Shown here in pieces: positions 23,301-36,520 of a stretch of DNA of 64,000 bases (position 1 is its first letter; each line of letters begins with the position of its first letter). Location: NCBI GenBank assembly GCA_963691655.1, contig OY829326.1, positions 58,707,776 through 58,771,775 on the forward strand. Direction: 5' to 3'. The translations under genes and the position numbers were made by a program. This DNA is from Toxonevra muliebris (Eukaryota; Arthropoda; Insecta; Diptera; Pallopteridae). The notes under the pieces are model-generated. The model ran no database searches. It worked only from the letters and a program-made list of their open reading frames with translations, and was not told where the DNA came from.

Positions 23301-24400
23301 GGACTGACCTTAAGACTTTATAATTTTTTAAAGCCAAAACCTTACGTATATAACTCTCTATACAAATCATGTAAAGTATAAATACCTTAGGTCTCCATAA
23401 CGTTATAATATGACAAGAATACACAGTGCAACAGTCATTTTGAGGGTAAAAATTCCGTTTCAGTAGGCTTAGTAGAATTTCAAGTGGACATTTATGGTAT
23501 ATGAAGTGAAAGGTTAAAATTTTAGGAAATTTTTGTTTTCAGAATCAACTAACCTCAAAAATGAAGACATTTTTAATGTTTCAAAATGAAAGGAATAGGG
23601 ATAAAATTTTAAATTGAATTGTTCGAAAAATGAATAACAATATTAATGAGAGCACAATGAAAATAATAATTAAAAAGTAAATGGAAAATTACTTGAACTT
23701 TTGGAATTTCCTGAAGCTCCAATTAATTTCGATATGGCATTTACGTTGAGCCACGCTTGACACAAAGATAATGGCAATTTTGATGAAGATTTGGAGATGC
23801 TCCCTGAGTATTCTTTAGAGTTAAAAATCGTTGGTAGCATTTCTGACTAAGACCACAGTAAATTTTTACGCATACCACATGGTTTCATATTTACTTAGGA
23901 CTTTTTACTTTTTTTCAGATGCATTTTGTCCGTCCACTCTAACCTCAATATTTTTAATGAAATGTAATCTTTTTTATTGTCATTTGAAATGAATGATTTC
24001 AGAAGTATATGCAAAATTTTAGTATTTTATCTACAATTGTTTATATTAGACCTGTATAAAAAAATGGTAGTTCTCGTCCAATTTTAAAAATTTTATGGAT
24101 GACTCTTGGTAGTGACTACTTGCATCTTTATTCTAAATTTCAACAAAACAGAATGTTTAGTTCCTAAGATATCCACATATGTAACTATTGGTTGTTAGAG
24201 AGGAGGGCGTGGTAGTCCACCAATTACGTCCAGTTTTAAATATATGCTGTTGGATAACAGTTGAAGCATATATGTGAAATTGTAGCGTTCTATCTTCATT
24301 ATTTGAGTTTATGTCGCCAAACCGGGTTTCTGGACCATAGTGCAATGTTTGAACAGACAAGCATTGTTATTCTCAAGAGTTAATTTAAAATCAATAAAAA
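20330..24400. other. Gene-less stretch
   Basis: No gene is supported. Near 22175-22210 a short fragment (GGCCAGAACGGCCCATTGTG) resembles non-LTR retrotransposon 3' regions of flies, from memory only. From 21.6 to 21.85 kb the DNA is TATG microsatellite. A frame at 22930-23151 has no recognisable domain. Confidence 0.4.
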
Positions 24401-24404
24401 TATA

Positions 24405-25564
24405 CAGTGTCGGACAAAACTAAAGCACAAACATTTCCTTGTCAACATTTAGTTTAATAAAATTTAAAAATATGCAAGTATGCACATATTTTTTTTTTTT
24501 TTTGTATTATAAATTTAGTATGAACTTGTTGAAACAAAATAACACTAAAAACTGGTTAAAGTTTAAACTAGTAACCCGTTATTTTGGAAAACAAAAAGCA
24601 GTGTTAAAAAAAAAAATTGAAAGCGTATATAAATTGTTGGTTATCATTCACCGTCACCGTTCGCATTTCAAAATTTCGCTTCCCAAAATTGCTTGAAATA
24701 AGTATTCTGCACAATTTTTTAGAAAATATCCGAAGTGAATTTAATAAAGCTGAATCAGAGACATGCATTGTAAAAAAAATGTTGTATTCGCCATTACGTT
24801 AATTCTCGAGCTATAAGCGATATTCGTGCTTCCCATTTTTTAAATACTAAATCAGTCCGCGGGGCACAAACAAACGTGAGGATCAGGCCATCATTCGGTT
24901 TATAGAAAAAAATCCTTTTATATCTTGGAAATAAATTGCGTTTAAAAATTTCACACGGGTTTATCCAACGACGAGCTGTGGAAACTGGCTTAGCAACATA
25001 CCAAAGCGTAAAAAAGCCGTTTATTTCCCGAAACAATCGGCAGACAAGGCTCGAATTTGTATCCGCGCATTTTAGCTGGGTTACTGCCAAATGAAAGACC
25101 ATGCTTCTTACTGATGAATCTATATTTAACACGAAAGGTTGCGAAGGATTAAAGCTAACCAAAGGGCAACGATGAAATCCACGTTATTTGAAAAGTACCG
25201 TATAACACAGGGGAGGCAACTTAGTACTCTGGTGATTTTTTCCAGCCATGGAATCGGTCGAATTCATAAAAACGGTGGTATAATGGATTGTCTGATGTAA
25301 AAAGATATTCCCCAGAATGTGATGTCACCTTATACTGCGGAAGATCTGCTGTTAATGCAAGTCTACCCAGCACGGCGTGTAAAAGAGTGGTTCGTTGTCA
25401 ATAAGATCAGTATTTTATAGTGGCCCACCCATTCACTCAATCTCAATCCCAAAAAATGTATAGGAAATTATAGATATAAAAATTTCAGTCCAAGCATGTT
25501 TTACAATATTACTGAACAAAATGCAAACAAGGAAGAATCCGTGCTTTAGTTTTGTCCGACAATG
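24405..25564 (+). mobile_element. Tc1-like transposon, non-autonomous, both ends present
   Basis: Left end CAGTGTCGGACAAAACTAAA (24405) and right end TTTAGTTTTGTCCGACAATG (to 25564) are inverted copies, 24 bp with one mismatch. TA flanks both sides (24403-24404 and 25565-25566). The 1160-bp interior carries a decayed transposase gene on the plus strand. The CAGT-start TIR with TA duplication is typical of the Tc1 branch. Confidence 0.9.
24600..25480 (+). pseudogene. Tc1-like transposase remnant lacking the second catalytic Asp region
   Basis: In the plus-strand frame at about 25247 the translation reads HGIGRIHKNGGIMD, the classic Tc1 block (GIG.IH.I.GIMD), then NVMSPYTAEDLLL. The next part should be QQDNDPKHTSK with the second catalytic Asp. 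Instead the text runs into VKEWFVVNKI and then PTHSLNLNP (family form W.AQSPDLNPIE), so about ten residues including that Asp have been deleted and the Asp of SPDLNP is Asn. Stops and frameshifts occur throughout the N-terminal half. The 122-codon frame on the opposite strand here is a shadow. Confidence 0.75.
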
Positions 25565-25566
25565 TA

Positions 25567-26959
25567 TGTATATAACAAAAATATACATAAATAAATAAAA
25601 ATATAATAATGTTGATTGTAAAATTTCAAGTTTTTTCAGTAGTTTGCCGCCAAAAATGTTGAGTTATTTGCGAGTAATCGATGTGAAAAAATGAAAAGGA
25701 AGTAAAAATTAAATTTTTTGGACACATCAATAAGATAACTCAAAATTAATTTTTTTGCAAAATATATTAAGCTATGTCTTAGCTACAATTTTAATAAAAG
25801 AATGAATATTTTCTAACATCAGCCAATACTCAGTTGCGAAATATTAAAAACTAAGTTAGAAGTGTTGCTAGTTTTCAAACATTCTGAAGGTAAAATTAAA
25901 ATAAATTTTATTTTTAATTTTCATTCACATTTTTTCAAACAATTTTTCATACTTATATTGTATTTTTATTTATTTAGATTTATCTAAACATATACTAATG
26001 TTTTTTTAACAGAAAACTTAAATTTTTCTACTTTCATGCCTTAAATACCTCAGAACTTTAATAACAGACATCTAGACTATGGAAGACAAGTCAGAAACTC
26101 AGTTGGATCTTTTGGATCTTTAAGCACTCATTCTTTGTTTTTATTTGCTTTTTTATCTCTGTGTTTTTGTTATTTCGTTATCGATTTCATTTCCTTATAG
26201 TTTCTGACTCTTTTTTGATTTTGATTTCACTTGCGTTCATTTTTGTTTTTTAGTTTCGCACCACATCATTCGATATGAGCATTAAAAGATATAAGCATCA
26301 TCTCAGCTGATGAAGTTGTTATAAATGTTGTTTCGACCCAATCATCCCTGGGCTAGACTAACATCTCACTGTTATCAATAATTTTTACAATTAAAACAAT
26401 CTTTGAGGGAAAACGAATGAAATCGGTTGCTGAAAATAATTGGCGATAGGTAAGCTTAATTATCTATCCACATGTTAATTAACATATTAAGAAAACAAAA
26501 ACTAGCCACTGTTTTTGAAGTCAGCCCTAATCTTCTTGAATGAGTAAAATATCAACAAAATTTTCAAAAAATAGAAAGTAAACCTTTTCCAATACGTAAT
26601 TTATTAATTGTAGGACTCTTCCATTCGTGAACAAATAAAATTCGTACGACGTGGATGTATACAAAAAGCGCGACCTACGTATTCCAAGAGCTATTGGTCC
26701 AGTAATAGAATTTATTTCTACCAATAGGAGTTTTATTGAATTGATCAGTTTCCAAAGCAATCACCAGAAAGTATCTCCAAATTTGAAGAATTATGATAGC
26801 TGAAGCTGATTAGAAATGACTTTTCAAGGCAAGGATATAAACTTAATATAGTTAAAAATTTCTATTGCATATTAGAATCACAAACATCAGCAGAGAAGCT
26901 GCTCGAAGCTGAGAGATGACTATATATCAACTAAACGCTACAGCAAATAAAAATTCTAT
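25567..26959. other. No recognisable gene
   Basis: A/T-rich DNA. The short frame at 26527-26760 (minus strand) has no known motif. Confidence 0.45.
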
Positions 26960-26963
26960 TTAA

Positions 26964-27435
26964 CCCTTTGACGCCCGAATTTTCATGGGGCTTGATGGAA
27001 ACCATTCGTTTTGAAACAACGGTTAGTTAGGTCTACCACAAACATTATACCAAATTTCTTGCTTCTATATTGATTTGTCTGTCCTTTATTAAATGTTAAA
27101 AAAACATAGCTATGAAGCTGTATACAACCACTAGATAACTGTTTTTCTCCAAATTTTTGATTTTCATATTTTTTTTATCTTTTATAAACATATCTGATAA
27201 AGAAAATTTCCGCTTAGTAATAATTAAACACATTTTTTTTTTTTTTTTCAAAAATACTACAAAATTTTGCACTTGGACTTCAAAAACAAAACAATAAAAA
27301 AAATTACATAAGCAAGAAATTTCAAATATTCGGCAATCAGCAAACGTGTAGAATACATAACAGAACTGAATGCATATATTATTATTAGTGAAATTTGTCA
27401 AAAACCTATTTTACGCCACATTGGGTATGAAAGAG
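26964..27435. mobile_element. TTAA-flanked MITE, piggyBac-type
   Basis: TTAA lies outside both ends (26960-26963 and 27436-27439). The left end CCCTTTGACGCCC and the right end read inwards, CTCTTTCATACCC, agree at CYCTTT and the final CCC. There is no coding capacity, and a T/A-rich interior of 472 bp. The left end resembles those of the elements at 62863 and 63019 (CCCATTGGCGCCC). Confidence 0.55.
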
Positions 27436-27439
27436 TTAA

Positions 27440-30420
27440 CAAAAAGTAGCAGTAAGGTACTTATTAAAGCATTTTTTCGTTGAAAACCTTAAATTTTATC
27501 AAATTTTATTCTCGGCATTAAACCTGTTTTGTCACACTTCAACAGTAAGAAAAAAATCTATAGAATTGCATTTCACAAAACTTTTTGATTTTATTTTTGT
27601 ACAAATTTCTTTCTATGCTTTCGTGAGCAAAAAAAAAGTTTCCTTTGTTTGCTATTCTTTTTTATTCTTTTTACATTATTTTTGTATTTGTTTTATTTTT
27701 TTTTTTTTTACTTTGTGAAAACGCGTCCTGATTATCGATTGGTAAGTGTAATTCAGAAAGAAACGTGAGAAGTAATAAGCAGCAAAAACAAAAACACTGA
27801 AATGAATATCTTAAAGCTTAAGGATCAAGTATGTCGCGTTTTTAGATGCCAGCGACATCAATAGCAACAAAAATACAATGCACACACATACAAACTAAAA
27901 AAGAATCTTCATTATATTTTTAACTCCATATACTTGTACTTTTATATAATATAAATAAGTAGATGGAATAAGTGCAAGTAGAATAGCCGGGTAAATAGGT
28001 AGATGGGTAGGTAGCTGTGTATATATGTACATATGTATGTATGTGTACTTTAGCACACAGCTGTTGGCATCATAGTGTCGCAAGAAAAGAACCTCAGACT
28101 GTTGCCTGCCGCCCACCAACACATACGAGCAGCAACAAGAACTTTTACTACTTTTTTTATATGCCGCTGCCTGCTGACTTATTTTTCTTTTTTTTTAGTT
28201 ATTTCTCATGCCTTTTTGCACATTTTTCAAATACTTTTTTTTTATTATTTATTTTTTCTTTGAGAGAAATATGTTCATATGTATGTGTGTGTATGTGTAG
28301 AATAGTAGTAGGAGGAAGAAAAGTGCCTATGTGACAATTTTCACTATGGCAGGCAGCTAGAGCGCATCATTTGCTGTTTTTGCTCTTGTTTCTGCTGCAC
28401 TTTTCGCCTTTTATCTTGCATTTGCTGCTGTTGAGTTCATTTACCTTTTTGTGGTTTTGAAAAAAAAATTTCTATTATTTATAATATCAACATTCTACTA
28501 CTAGAAGAAAAAGAAAAAAAACGTAGTAGAAAAATAACTTCTTTTTTGCTACTACTTCTACATGTATTTTTTTTTTATATATAGTTACTGCTACAGTTTT
28601 GAAATGTCCTCAACTTTTGTGAACCTCAAACTTTCTCAAAACTAAACAAAACTCTCGTTTATTTTATTTATTTATTTACTTTTATTTAAACTAATGAATG
28701 TAAATAGAAAAGAGAATAAATGTAGGAATGTAAAAAAGCAGCAGAAAATAAATGCATGAAGGAATGGATGGATGAAAAATAGTAGTACATTCGGCAAGGC
28801 AGACATGCCACAGCAACACAAAGGAGGAGAAAAAAGCAGAATACTAAGTGTTTCTAGAAATAAAGAAAAAATATGAAAACAGACCAAAAGCAATCTACAT
28901 GAGATATACAAACATATAAAAAAGAAGGAGGAGAATGATGAGGTCAATATTCAAAATGATGATGACAACGAAATTATGGTTTGACTCTTTAGTATTTGTT
29001 CCAATGTGCGCTGGTGGTAAATTATATACATACTTAGCTACAACAAGAATAGATTTAACAGCAAGCACATACAACACAGGCAGTTGTACACATACTTATA
29101 CTCAGACAAGCACAAACTTTTTAGATATTCGCACCAATTATTGATTTTCTTAAAGTTTATAGCTGTTGGTTTTTTCTTCCTCTTTTTGCGATTTTTGTCT
29201 TTTTTTTTTTTGGTTTCTAGGGCACTTTAAATTTTATGCATAATTAGTATAAATTTAAGCTTATATTAAGCTTGAATGTTAACAATAGCAGTGTAAATTT
29301 TTTACAAAGTAAATACTCATTGGTATACCTAAGCTATAAATGATTGTGATTGTGGGAAATTGTAACGTATACGCCATGGTGGCTTAGGTTTTTTGTGAAG
29401 TATTCAACTATTAAAAATCTTATAAAAATTTCAAACTGACTTGGGATTTGGAGGGTTAATACTGAAATTAAATTATTTATTTTTATGTTTAAATTTTCAG
29501 TGTTTTGAAAACATTTAAAAAACAAACAAAAATTCAGTTGCTATGTAGTAAACCTTTAAAATGTTGCTAGCACTTTTTTCAAGTATTTGATCATTTGATC
29601 CCGTAAATTAAGTAGTAGATATTCGTAGATGATTTGATTTATATTTATTACAAAGCTTAAATTCTTCAATGTAACTTATTCCTTAAAAGAAATATCACGT
29701 ATACGCTGCGTAAGCCTGAAATAAGCAACCAATGACTTCCATTATGTAGACTTATCCATTTTTACTTATGGCATATTAAAACAGAGTAAAGGGTTACAAC
29801 GATTTACATATAAACTACTCTTTGAGCAGTTGATCTCAATTTCTTTTATTATTATTTATTTATTTATTTTTTTTTTTACTATAATGCGCATTGACATACT
29901 TAGAAGTCTATGTCCCTTTTAAATAATTAGATAACATATTATCACATATTATTTTAATTTGCTTTGTACTTAATTTAATAATATGAGTAATGACTTTGTG
30001 TGGTCATTATTGTGAAGAAGTTGATAAGTAGTGAGAAGCACATTATTTTATTCTACTAAGCACAACCCACGCAGCAGCACACACTTTTTCATCTCTCGCT
30101 ACCTGTCTTGCAAGTTAACGTTCGTAAAACTATTTAAAAATTAATTTTTTTTATATCAAAAAGTTACTGCACTATTTACATATTTATTCTATCATTTTGT
30201 AAATTTATATTTTAAATGTAATTCCAAAAGTCACAGAAAAAGCCCTAGGGTTAATAGCATATGTATGTATATAGCGATACCACAATTTAAGTGTTTATAT
30301 TAAAAGTTTTCGCTAGTATTATGATATTTTTGATAAGATTTAGTTTATTTTTTGCTACTTCATTTAGTAAACTGAAAAAGACCTGATTGAGCAGTTTTAA
30401 CCATTTAAGTCCCAGCAAAG
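27440..30420. other. Gene-less low-complexity DNA
   Basis: Poly-T/poly-A, CATA and CTG/CAG-rich runs dominate 27.6-29.25 kb. Frames here encode repetitive hydrophobic peptides and are not credible genes. Confidence 0.5.
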
Positions 30421-30433
30421 TAAATACAACCTT

Positions 30434-31182
30434 GATCAAAAAGTTCCCGGAATAAACACTGTGTGGCGCTCCCATCGTTCCGATTTGAGTTATATTTATT
30501 TGTTAAGTTTATACATATGTTGTTGATATTCTCTTTAAATCTTAGCGTCATAGCTTGACATTTTCAAAAGTTACGTAGCCAAGAGTACATCTATCTCTTT
30601 GTGTGTTGGCGATTTTTTACAATTTTATTAAATTGTATTGTATTAAATTTTGCGTAAAAAGCGGATTTAATGGTGTGCGAATGTTAGAAATGTTGGAAAA
30701 GTGTTTCGGCAACGATTCTCTAAAGAAAACGGTCGTTTACCAGTGGCACGAGCGGTTCAAAAGTGGCCGTGAGTCAATTGAAGATGATGAACGCAGTGGC
30801 AGACCATCGACATCGAAAACCGACGAAAACATTGATAAAGTAAAAGAAATTTTGATCAATATTCGCAAATTAACCATCAGAGAGTATTATTTGGCCGTTA
30901 TGTGGCGTTTGCGTGAAGCAGTTTGCCGAAAGATACCAGAATTGTGGACAGAAAACTCGTGGATTTTGCACCATGATAACGCATCGTCGCCCAGTGCCAT
31001 CATTATTCGTAATTTGTTGACGAAAATGCAACAAATACCATCCAACAGCCACCGAATTCACCTGATTTGGCTCCCTGTGACTTCTTTCTGTTCAGTCGCG
31101 TTGAAAAACCATTACGGGAAATGCGTTTCAGCAGCCGAGAGAAAGTAATGGAAAAATCGCAGGAAGCACTAGCCACATAAAT
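30434..31182 (+). pseudogene. Internally deleted mariner-type transposase
   Basis: The N-terminal part reads VKFCVKSGFNG, then QWHERFKSGRESIEDDERSG with RPSTSKTDEN, the paired helix-turn-helix region of a mariner transposase. Directly after KLTIRE the frame jumps to YYLAVMWRLREAV and SWILHHDNAS, which belong well inside the catalytic domain. Well over a hundred codons, including the first Asp, have been deleted in frame. A one-base shift near 31024 moves the end into the next frame, where PPNSPDLAPCDFFLF gives the third Asp; 34 residues separate it from the Asp of HHDN (DD34D). The frame ends at a TAA at about 31179, short of the family C-terminus. At about 30436 the sequence TTGATCAAAAAGTTCCCGG resembles a terminal repeat, but no right partner was found. 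Confidence 0.8.
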
Positions 31183-31189
31183 GTCTCAT

Positions 31190-33320
31190 AGGAAGGCAGT
31201 TCTTCTGTATGATTTGACATCTATTGCTTAGAAGTAGTGTATAATTGACTAGACAATATTGCGAGAAACCTCATCGAATAATACTTATTGATTCTCCAGC
31301 TCATCCAAGCCTTCATTTTCTATTATTCATTGACCAGGTGCCCAATACAAACGTTCCGTAATTGAAATTTTAAGCAGTTGTGTTTTTATCGGGTTATTCT
31401 ACAGTACTTTCAATCCAGCTTGACTATGTCGAATATTTACAACAGCAATCCTTGTAATTTGAAGCATTCTCTGCACTTTTTGTATTCAATTCAGTTTTGG
31501 AAATGGTGCGTTTTTCATTTTAAATTTTTTATAATTAGAATGTTTTGAGTAGGGTGCAAATAAACCAGCATTGTAATGACGTTGTGTATATTATTTTGTG
31601 AGTTCCTGTGATGTTTTCATCTGATGTTTAAAAGTATTACAGTACTAATAATTTTAAAAGATTAATCCATGTAGGCATGGAAAAATCAGGTAATTTTTTG
31701 TATTTTTTTTCGAATAAATCTTTTTTTATGCAAAATTTTAAATTTTTTACAAAATTTTTAAAAATAAATAAAATAATAAATCTAATTTTTACGACACAAA
31801 AATGAAAGTTTTTCATATATAAACTCAATTTAGAGCCTTAGTCTTTTCGGCACCTTTGTTCAGAATTACATGAAGAATCATTTTTTTTTTTTTGCTAGCT
31901 GAAGTGTGTTAAATTTCAATTCAACAATGTGAAGTCCCCTGTTTTGAAAGTAACTGTTATCCAGATAAGTAGTTCGCTTTCAAAAACTCTACAGTTCAGA
32001 GAAAGTCTAGAAGTTATAGTTGACTCTTAACTACTCTCAAAGAGTTACCGTTATAACAATTCTATGATCATGAATCGATAGCGCAGTCTATTCATCTATT
32101 ACTGTAATGAGTTTTAACAAGAATTTTGTTATAAGGTGAGTTCCAATCCTGATTAAAGGAAAGGAAAGTCAAAGAGAGCACGCCAAACACATTAGGTCGG
32201 TCTTTGACGGGTAATACAGAACGAGATAACTGCGAAGGGTTGCCACGAGGAGACTATTTGAATTGAAATAGAGAAGCTCAAAGATTGAATATGGCCTTAT
32301 TCGTGAGAGGTTCTTATCCATAAGTGGCAAATTTGCAAGTGCAAGTCTCATTCCATTTTTATTACCGGTGTAGTTTTCACTTGTCATCTAACAAAAAATA
32401 ACAAAAATAGTTTCCAGCTGGAAAAATAGCAGGTTAATCAAAATAAAACCTTTAGCGTCAAAAACCTCTGGGGTATGTTTTATAAAATTTCAAAGTAAAT
32501 ACTACATAACTTCTAACATTGTTTAATTTAAAAAATCAAAATAAGCATTATTCAAGAAATGGTATGGGCTCTGTAAAATTTGAAGAACCTTAATTTCTTT
32601 GAAAAATTCTCGGAGCTGAAGTTAAATTAGTTCAATTCAAAATAGAAGTTAGATTTGGCTATGTAAATGTTTGTAAACTGCAGTTGTTTAAATGTGTAGA
32701 TTTTATAACTGAAAATTCTTGAGGTCTCCTACTATATAAAACGCACTTTAAAAAGCTTAGTACTTCTATGAAACTTATGCAGTGAGTGGGATGGATTTTA
32801 TTACTCTCTTTTTTAGTTGAGACACAAAAGATAAGTTACATAAAATAGTTGAATTTCTTGAATCTAAACATTGAAACTAAAACCAAAATTTGTTTTAAAA
32901 TTTCGACAATTATAGACTATATTTTAAAATGTACCAACAGATGGGAAATGTAAATCTCTAACCACCCTAAAACCTCGTTTTTTACTTTGATTTTTTTTCA
33001 CATTAGATTTGCATTTAAATTAAACAAAATTCAGCTATAAGTAATTTTTTAGTAACGGTACGTTTTCTCTGTTTGCATGTAAATTGGTCAACGGTGCATA
33101 TAAAAAAATTTTGGGATAACATTAACTGATTTTCAATATGTGCAACTAACAAATGAAAGTGTTAAATTTAATGAAGCAGATTTGATAAATTCTTTGTCTT
33201 TCCTAGCTGCCTAGAATTAAAAATTTTAGAATAACATATTTCAGCCTCAAATTTGAATTGATTATAAGCAAATTTTAGTAATTACAAACAATGAATCTCG
33301 CTGTGATTGAGTTATATGAT
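31190..33320. other. No recognisable gene
   Basis: A/T-rich, unique-looking sequence. No terminal repeats or family-like translations were recognised. Confidence 0.45.
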
Positions 33321-33328
33321 GTACGAGT

Positions 33329-33545
33329 GTGTGTAAAACTATCTTTAATGAGAAAACTTATCCTATCAATCAGCACGTATATAAACAGAATGATTGGGTT
33401 CACATAAAGAAAAGTTCAAAAGAAATCTTTTCGTCATCCGAACACAGGCACAACGTCACGTCTGGGCTGCAGCTTCTACCAATGGTCGTTCTTCATTTAT
33501 ATTTTAGAGCCTGACGTCATGTAAAAACCACCACTAGCGTGTCCA
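33329..33545 (+). pseudogene. Tc1/mariner-superfamily transposase fragment
   Basis: The frame from 33329 reads IFNEKTYPINQHVYKQNDWV. It resembles the block (F)DEK.(F/Y)..NQ.VNKQNDRVY around the first catalytic Asp of an insect Tc1/mariner group; the Asp position is Asn here. In a shifted frame it continues with RHVWAAASTNGRSS, like the VMVWAA(V/S)...GRSPL block. The fragment is about 70 codons with one frameshift and a stop. Neither end of an element was found. Confidence 0.5.
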
Positions 33546-36290
33546 GATATTTCCTAGGATTCAAACTAACGAATAAAATGTTTGAGATTAAGATAAACGC
33601 CTCTGCAATTTGGAAATCTATTTTTAGAAAACCTTCAAGGCTATTGGCAGTCACTGATTGATCATTAACGTTCCAACAATATAATCTCAACATAATCTCA
33701 GATAGATTTAATACATATAATTTCCATTAACTGAAGCGTAGGGTGTAAAAAAAAATATTTTAAAAGAATTGTGCCCCTCCAATTCGCCAGATGCCGATTA
33801 TCCGAATTTTTTAATTTGAGGCATTTTGTACTCAAAGTTCCATACGAAAATGAAAGCATTTAAAAAAAAAAATAAAATAAAATTTATGCATAGTGCGACT
33901 CGTTTAGCGAAAGATTTAGTGTCATGATTATAGCCAAAGAAGCGATAATGGAAAATATTACGTTTATTTGGTATATTTTCCCCCCTGAAAATGAAAAATC
34001 TGCATTTAGCCTCAAGCACTTCAATAGTATAAGATAAAATTTTTTCCCATTCCAGGTACAATTCTGATTATTTGAAAACTCGGGACCTAATTATAATAAA
34101 ATATTCTACATTGAAAGAAACTCTAGACAGGTTTGTTTGGTTTTTTCATCTTCAACTGTTGTTGCCCCAAACATATATAACGTGTTCAAGTCGAACAGTT
34201 CCCGATGGCTTACAAAATTTAATACCTCGACAAGGAACTCCACCCAAAAATATTGTTGGTAAGCTTAAAAATTCTACTTAGTAAATGGCATTTGCCCCCT
34301 TGGACAAGTAATATTTATATTCTAAATTTTGTTATTAAAATTTGGTGTTTTTTTTCATTCAACCCAAAAACTTTTTGTTATCTATTTTATATATAAAAAA
34401 GGACCCCTAATCCAATAATGGGAGGACAAAAAGTGACATAGTGCAAAAAGCTGGTATGTATATTAATTTCATAAATATTTAAATATTTCAGAGAAAATTT
34501 CAGATTTATTTTTTTAACACCTACTACAGCATCTACTACATCCACCGAAAATGATAAACCTTAATAAAATCAACTTTCGATATTTATTCAGCCGCTATAG
34601 AAAATATAACTCAAAATCATCCAAAATAGTCAAAAAATGCACATTTTCGAAGTGTGGCAACATAAAGCATCCACCGATTTCGAAGAAATTTTAGTCAATT
34701 ACTACTTAGAGGATGGGTCAACATAATCTGATGGATTTTTTTAATTTAGAAGAAGTTGTGCATTTTAAACTGCTCTAATATATATGTATGTGGATTTGAT
34801 GCCGTTCGCTGGCAAGTTCAAAAATCAGCTTCATACAAAACGCTTCACTTACGTTAACTTCCTGACAATTTATATTAATAATAAAAATTTCAGATTTGTG
34901 TCTTCTCTAAGAAACGATTATAATAAATTTTGAATCATATCAAATAAATCTATAAAATTTTTAAATTCTTATTATAGAATTTTCTTTATAATAAAATGCA
35001 ATAGTTACTCGTTTCTTTAACACAAATTTATGATTCATTTGCGAAGTTTATTTTTATAAAGAAATATGAATTCGAAAAATATTATATTACACAGAAAAAA
35101 ATAATCTTTATTGATAAGCAATACGAAGGCACAAAAAATCTACTCAATCAAATACAAATATATGCAAACAAAACAAAAAAAATCACTTAACTCGAATATG
35201 TGTCACAAACCTTTCACAAAAATAAGTAAACAATCGTTTTAGTCTATTTGCATACAAAAGGTTTTTCCTTTCATATACAGAATATATGCTTCAACTCGTG
35301 CCAAGAAAGTCTCATTCCGGAATTCTAATGGATTAATGGCACCCTCTCGTCATACGCAAAAATAATAGCTAACTTCGTTGTCCTCACATTACAGAGCCTA
35401 AGAGGTTTAAGGTAGTATGGGTTTGCTACTGACTGGCAAAATGTGTTACATTTCATTCTTTACAAAAAGAAATAACATTAATTTGTGGATTGAAATTTGA
35501 GCCCTTTGCTGAAATAGTTGTCCAAGAGGCCTGCCTCATAAAAACATTTAACAACTACAAGTTTACTTATTGCTCAGTGAAACCATTTAAGCCTCAATTT
35601 TAAATTATTACAATTAATTTACAAAAAAAAAAAAAAAAAAAATTCTTTGCAAATTCCTTTTACTTAAGTAATACTTAATTTCACTTCTTTGTTATTTTTT
35701 GTGTTAGTCATAAAACTGTAAATTACATTCAATTATTCACTTTCAAGAAGTAAAAGAAGAAAATGTTTCTTCATGCCACGCAGCTATGCAGTTAGCAAAA
35801 GGAGCAGCAGCAGCAGCAGCACATTTCAAGTATTTACGCTTACGATAACAACAACCACAGCTGTTTTTAAGAATCAACATTAATTTTCATATAAGCACAA
35901 TGTGAATAATTTTCTTGCTACTTTATTTTCGCACAAAGTAGTAGTTTTCCGTTTTCACGAGGGAAATTGTAGTAAAGCAGACATTAATTGAAAAAAATTT
36001 CACAAAATTTTTTTTTCTTTCGTTCATGAATTAAATGGAAAAATTTTAACTTTTCACATCATTTAAAAAAAGTGTAAATATTTTCGTTTTCACAATACCG
36101 GCAAAACTTATCGAAATTTTTTTTCCTTTTTAGTTTTCTTCCACGACGACTCACGTAAGAATAACGAAACGAAACCCGCAATAGTAACGACAAATTTTTT
36201 TTCTTTTACGTTCAACTAGAAAATTAATAAATTTTTCACTGAAACATTGAAATATTTTCTTTTTGTATTTATTATTTTTTCGCAGAAAAA
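33546..36290. other. Gene-less stretch with simple repeats
   Basis: It contains a 21-base A run (35622-35642) and a GCA/CAG run (35801-35822). Near 33787 and 34057 there are pogo/Tigger-like words (GATTATCCGAA; GATTATTTGAAAACTCGGGACC in two parts), but they are in the same orientation and do not form an inverted pair. Confidence 0.4.
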
Positions 36291-36520
36291 CTCGTCAAGA
36301 AAACACACACAAATACAAAGAGAGAGAGTGAAAAACAATCGAGCGTATTGGCCAAACGAATGTGTGAATGCAGCGGCTTCAGCCACACAACTAACTAACT
36401 AACTAACTTGGCCAATATGAAATTTCAGTGAAAGCAAGCAGCGCATTGAAAATCAAAAACAATCAGCGCAAAAAAAAAAACATACACACACACAGAAAAA
36501 ATGAAAAGCACAGAAGGTAC
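36290..36520 (+). promoter_or_regulatory. Possible promoter or 5' non-coding exon of an unseen gene
   Basis: The stretch is less A/T-rich than its surroundings. It has a GAGA-type run (about 36321-36331), the paired motif TTGGCCAAACG...CTTGGCCAATA, an initiator-like TTTCAGTG (36423-36430), and a strong-looking splice donor AAG/GTACGTAG after 36516. A fly gene with a distant first exon could begin here, with its coding exons outside the window. No TATA box or coding exon supports it, so this is only a hint. Confidence 0.2.

Noticed and set aside
28017..28947. Frames rich in Phe, Ser and Leu
   Set aside because: Low-complexity T-rich DNA. No conserved motif, and frames overlap on both strands.
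33787..34090. Tigger/pogo-like element
   Set aside because: The two end-like words are in direct and not inverted orientation, and no transposase text lies between them.
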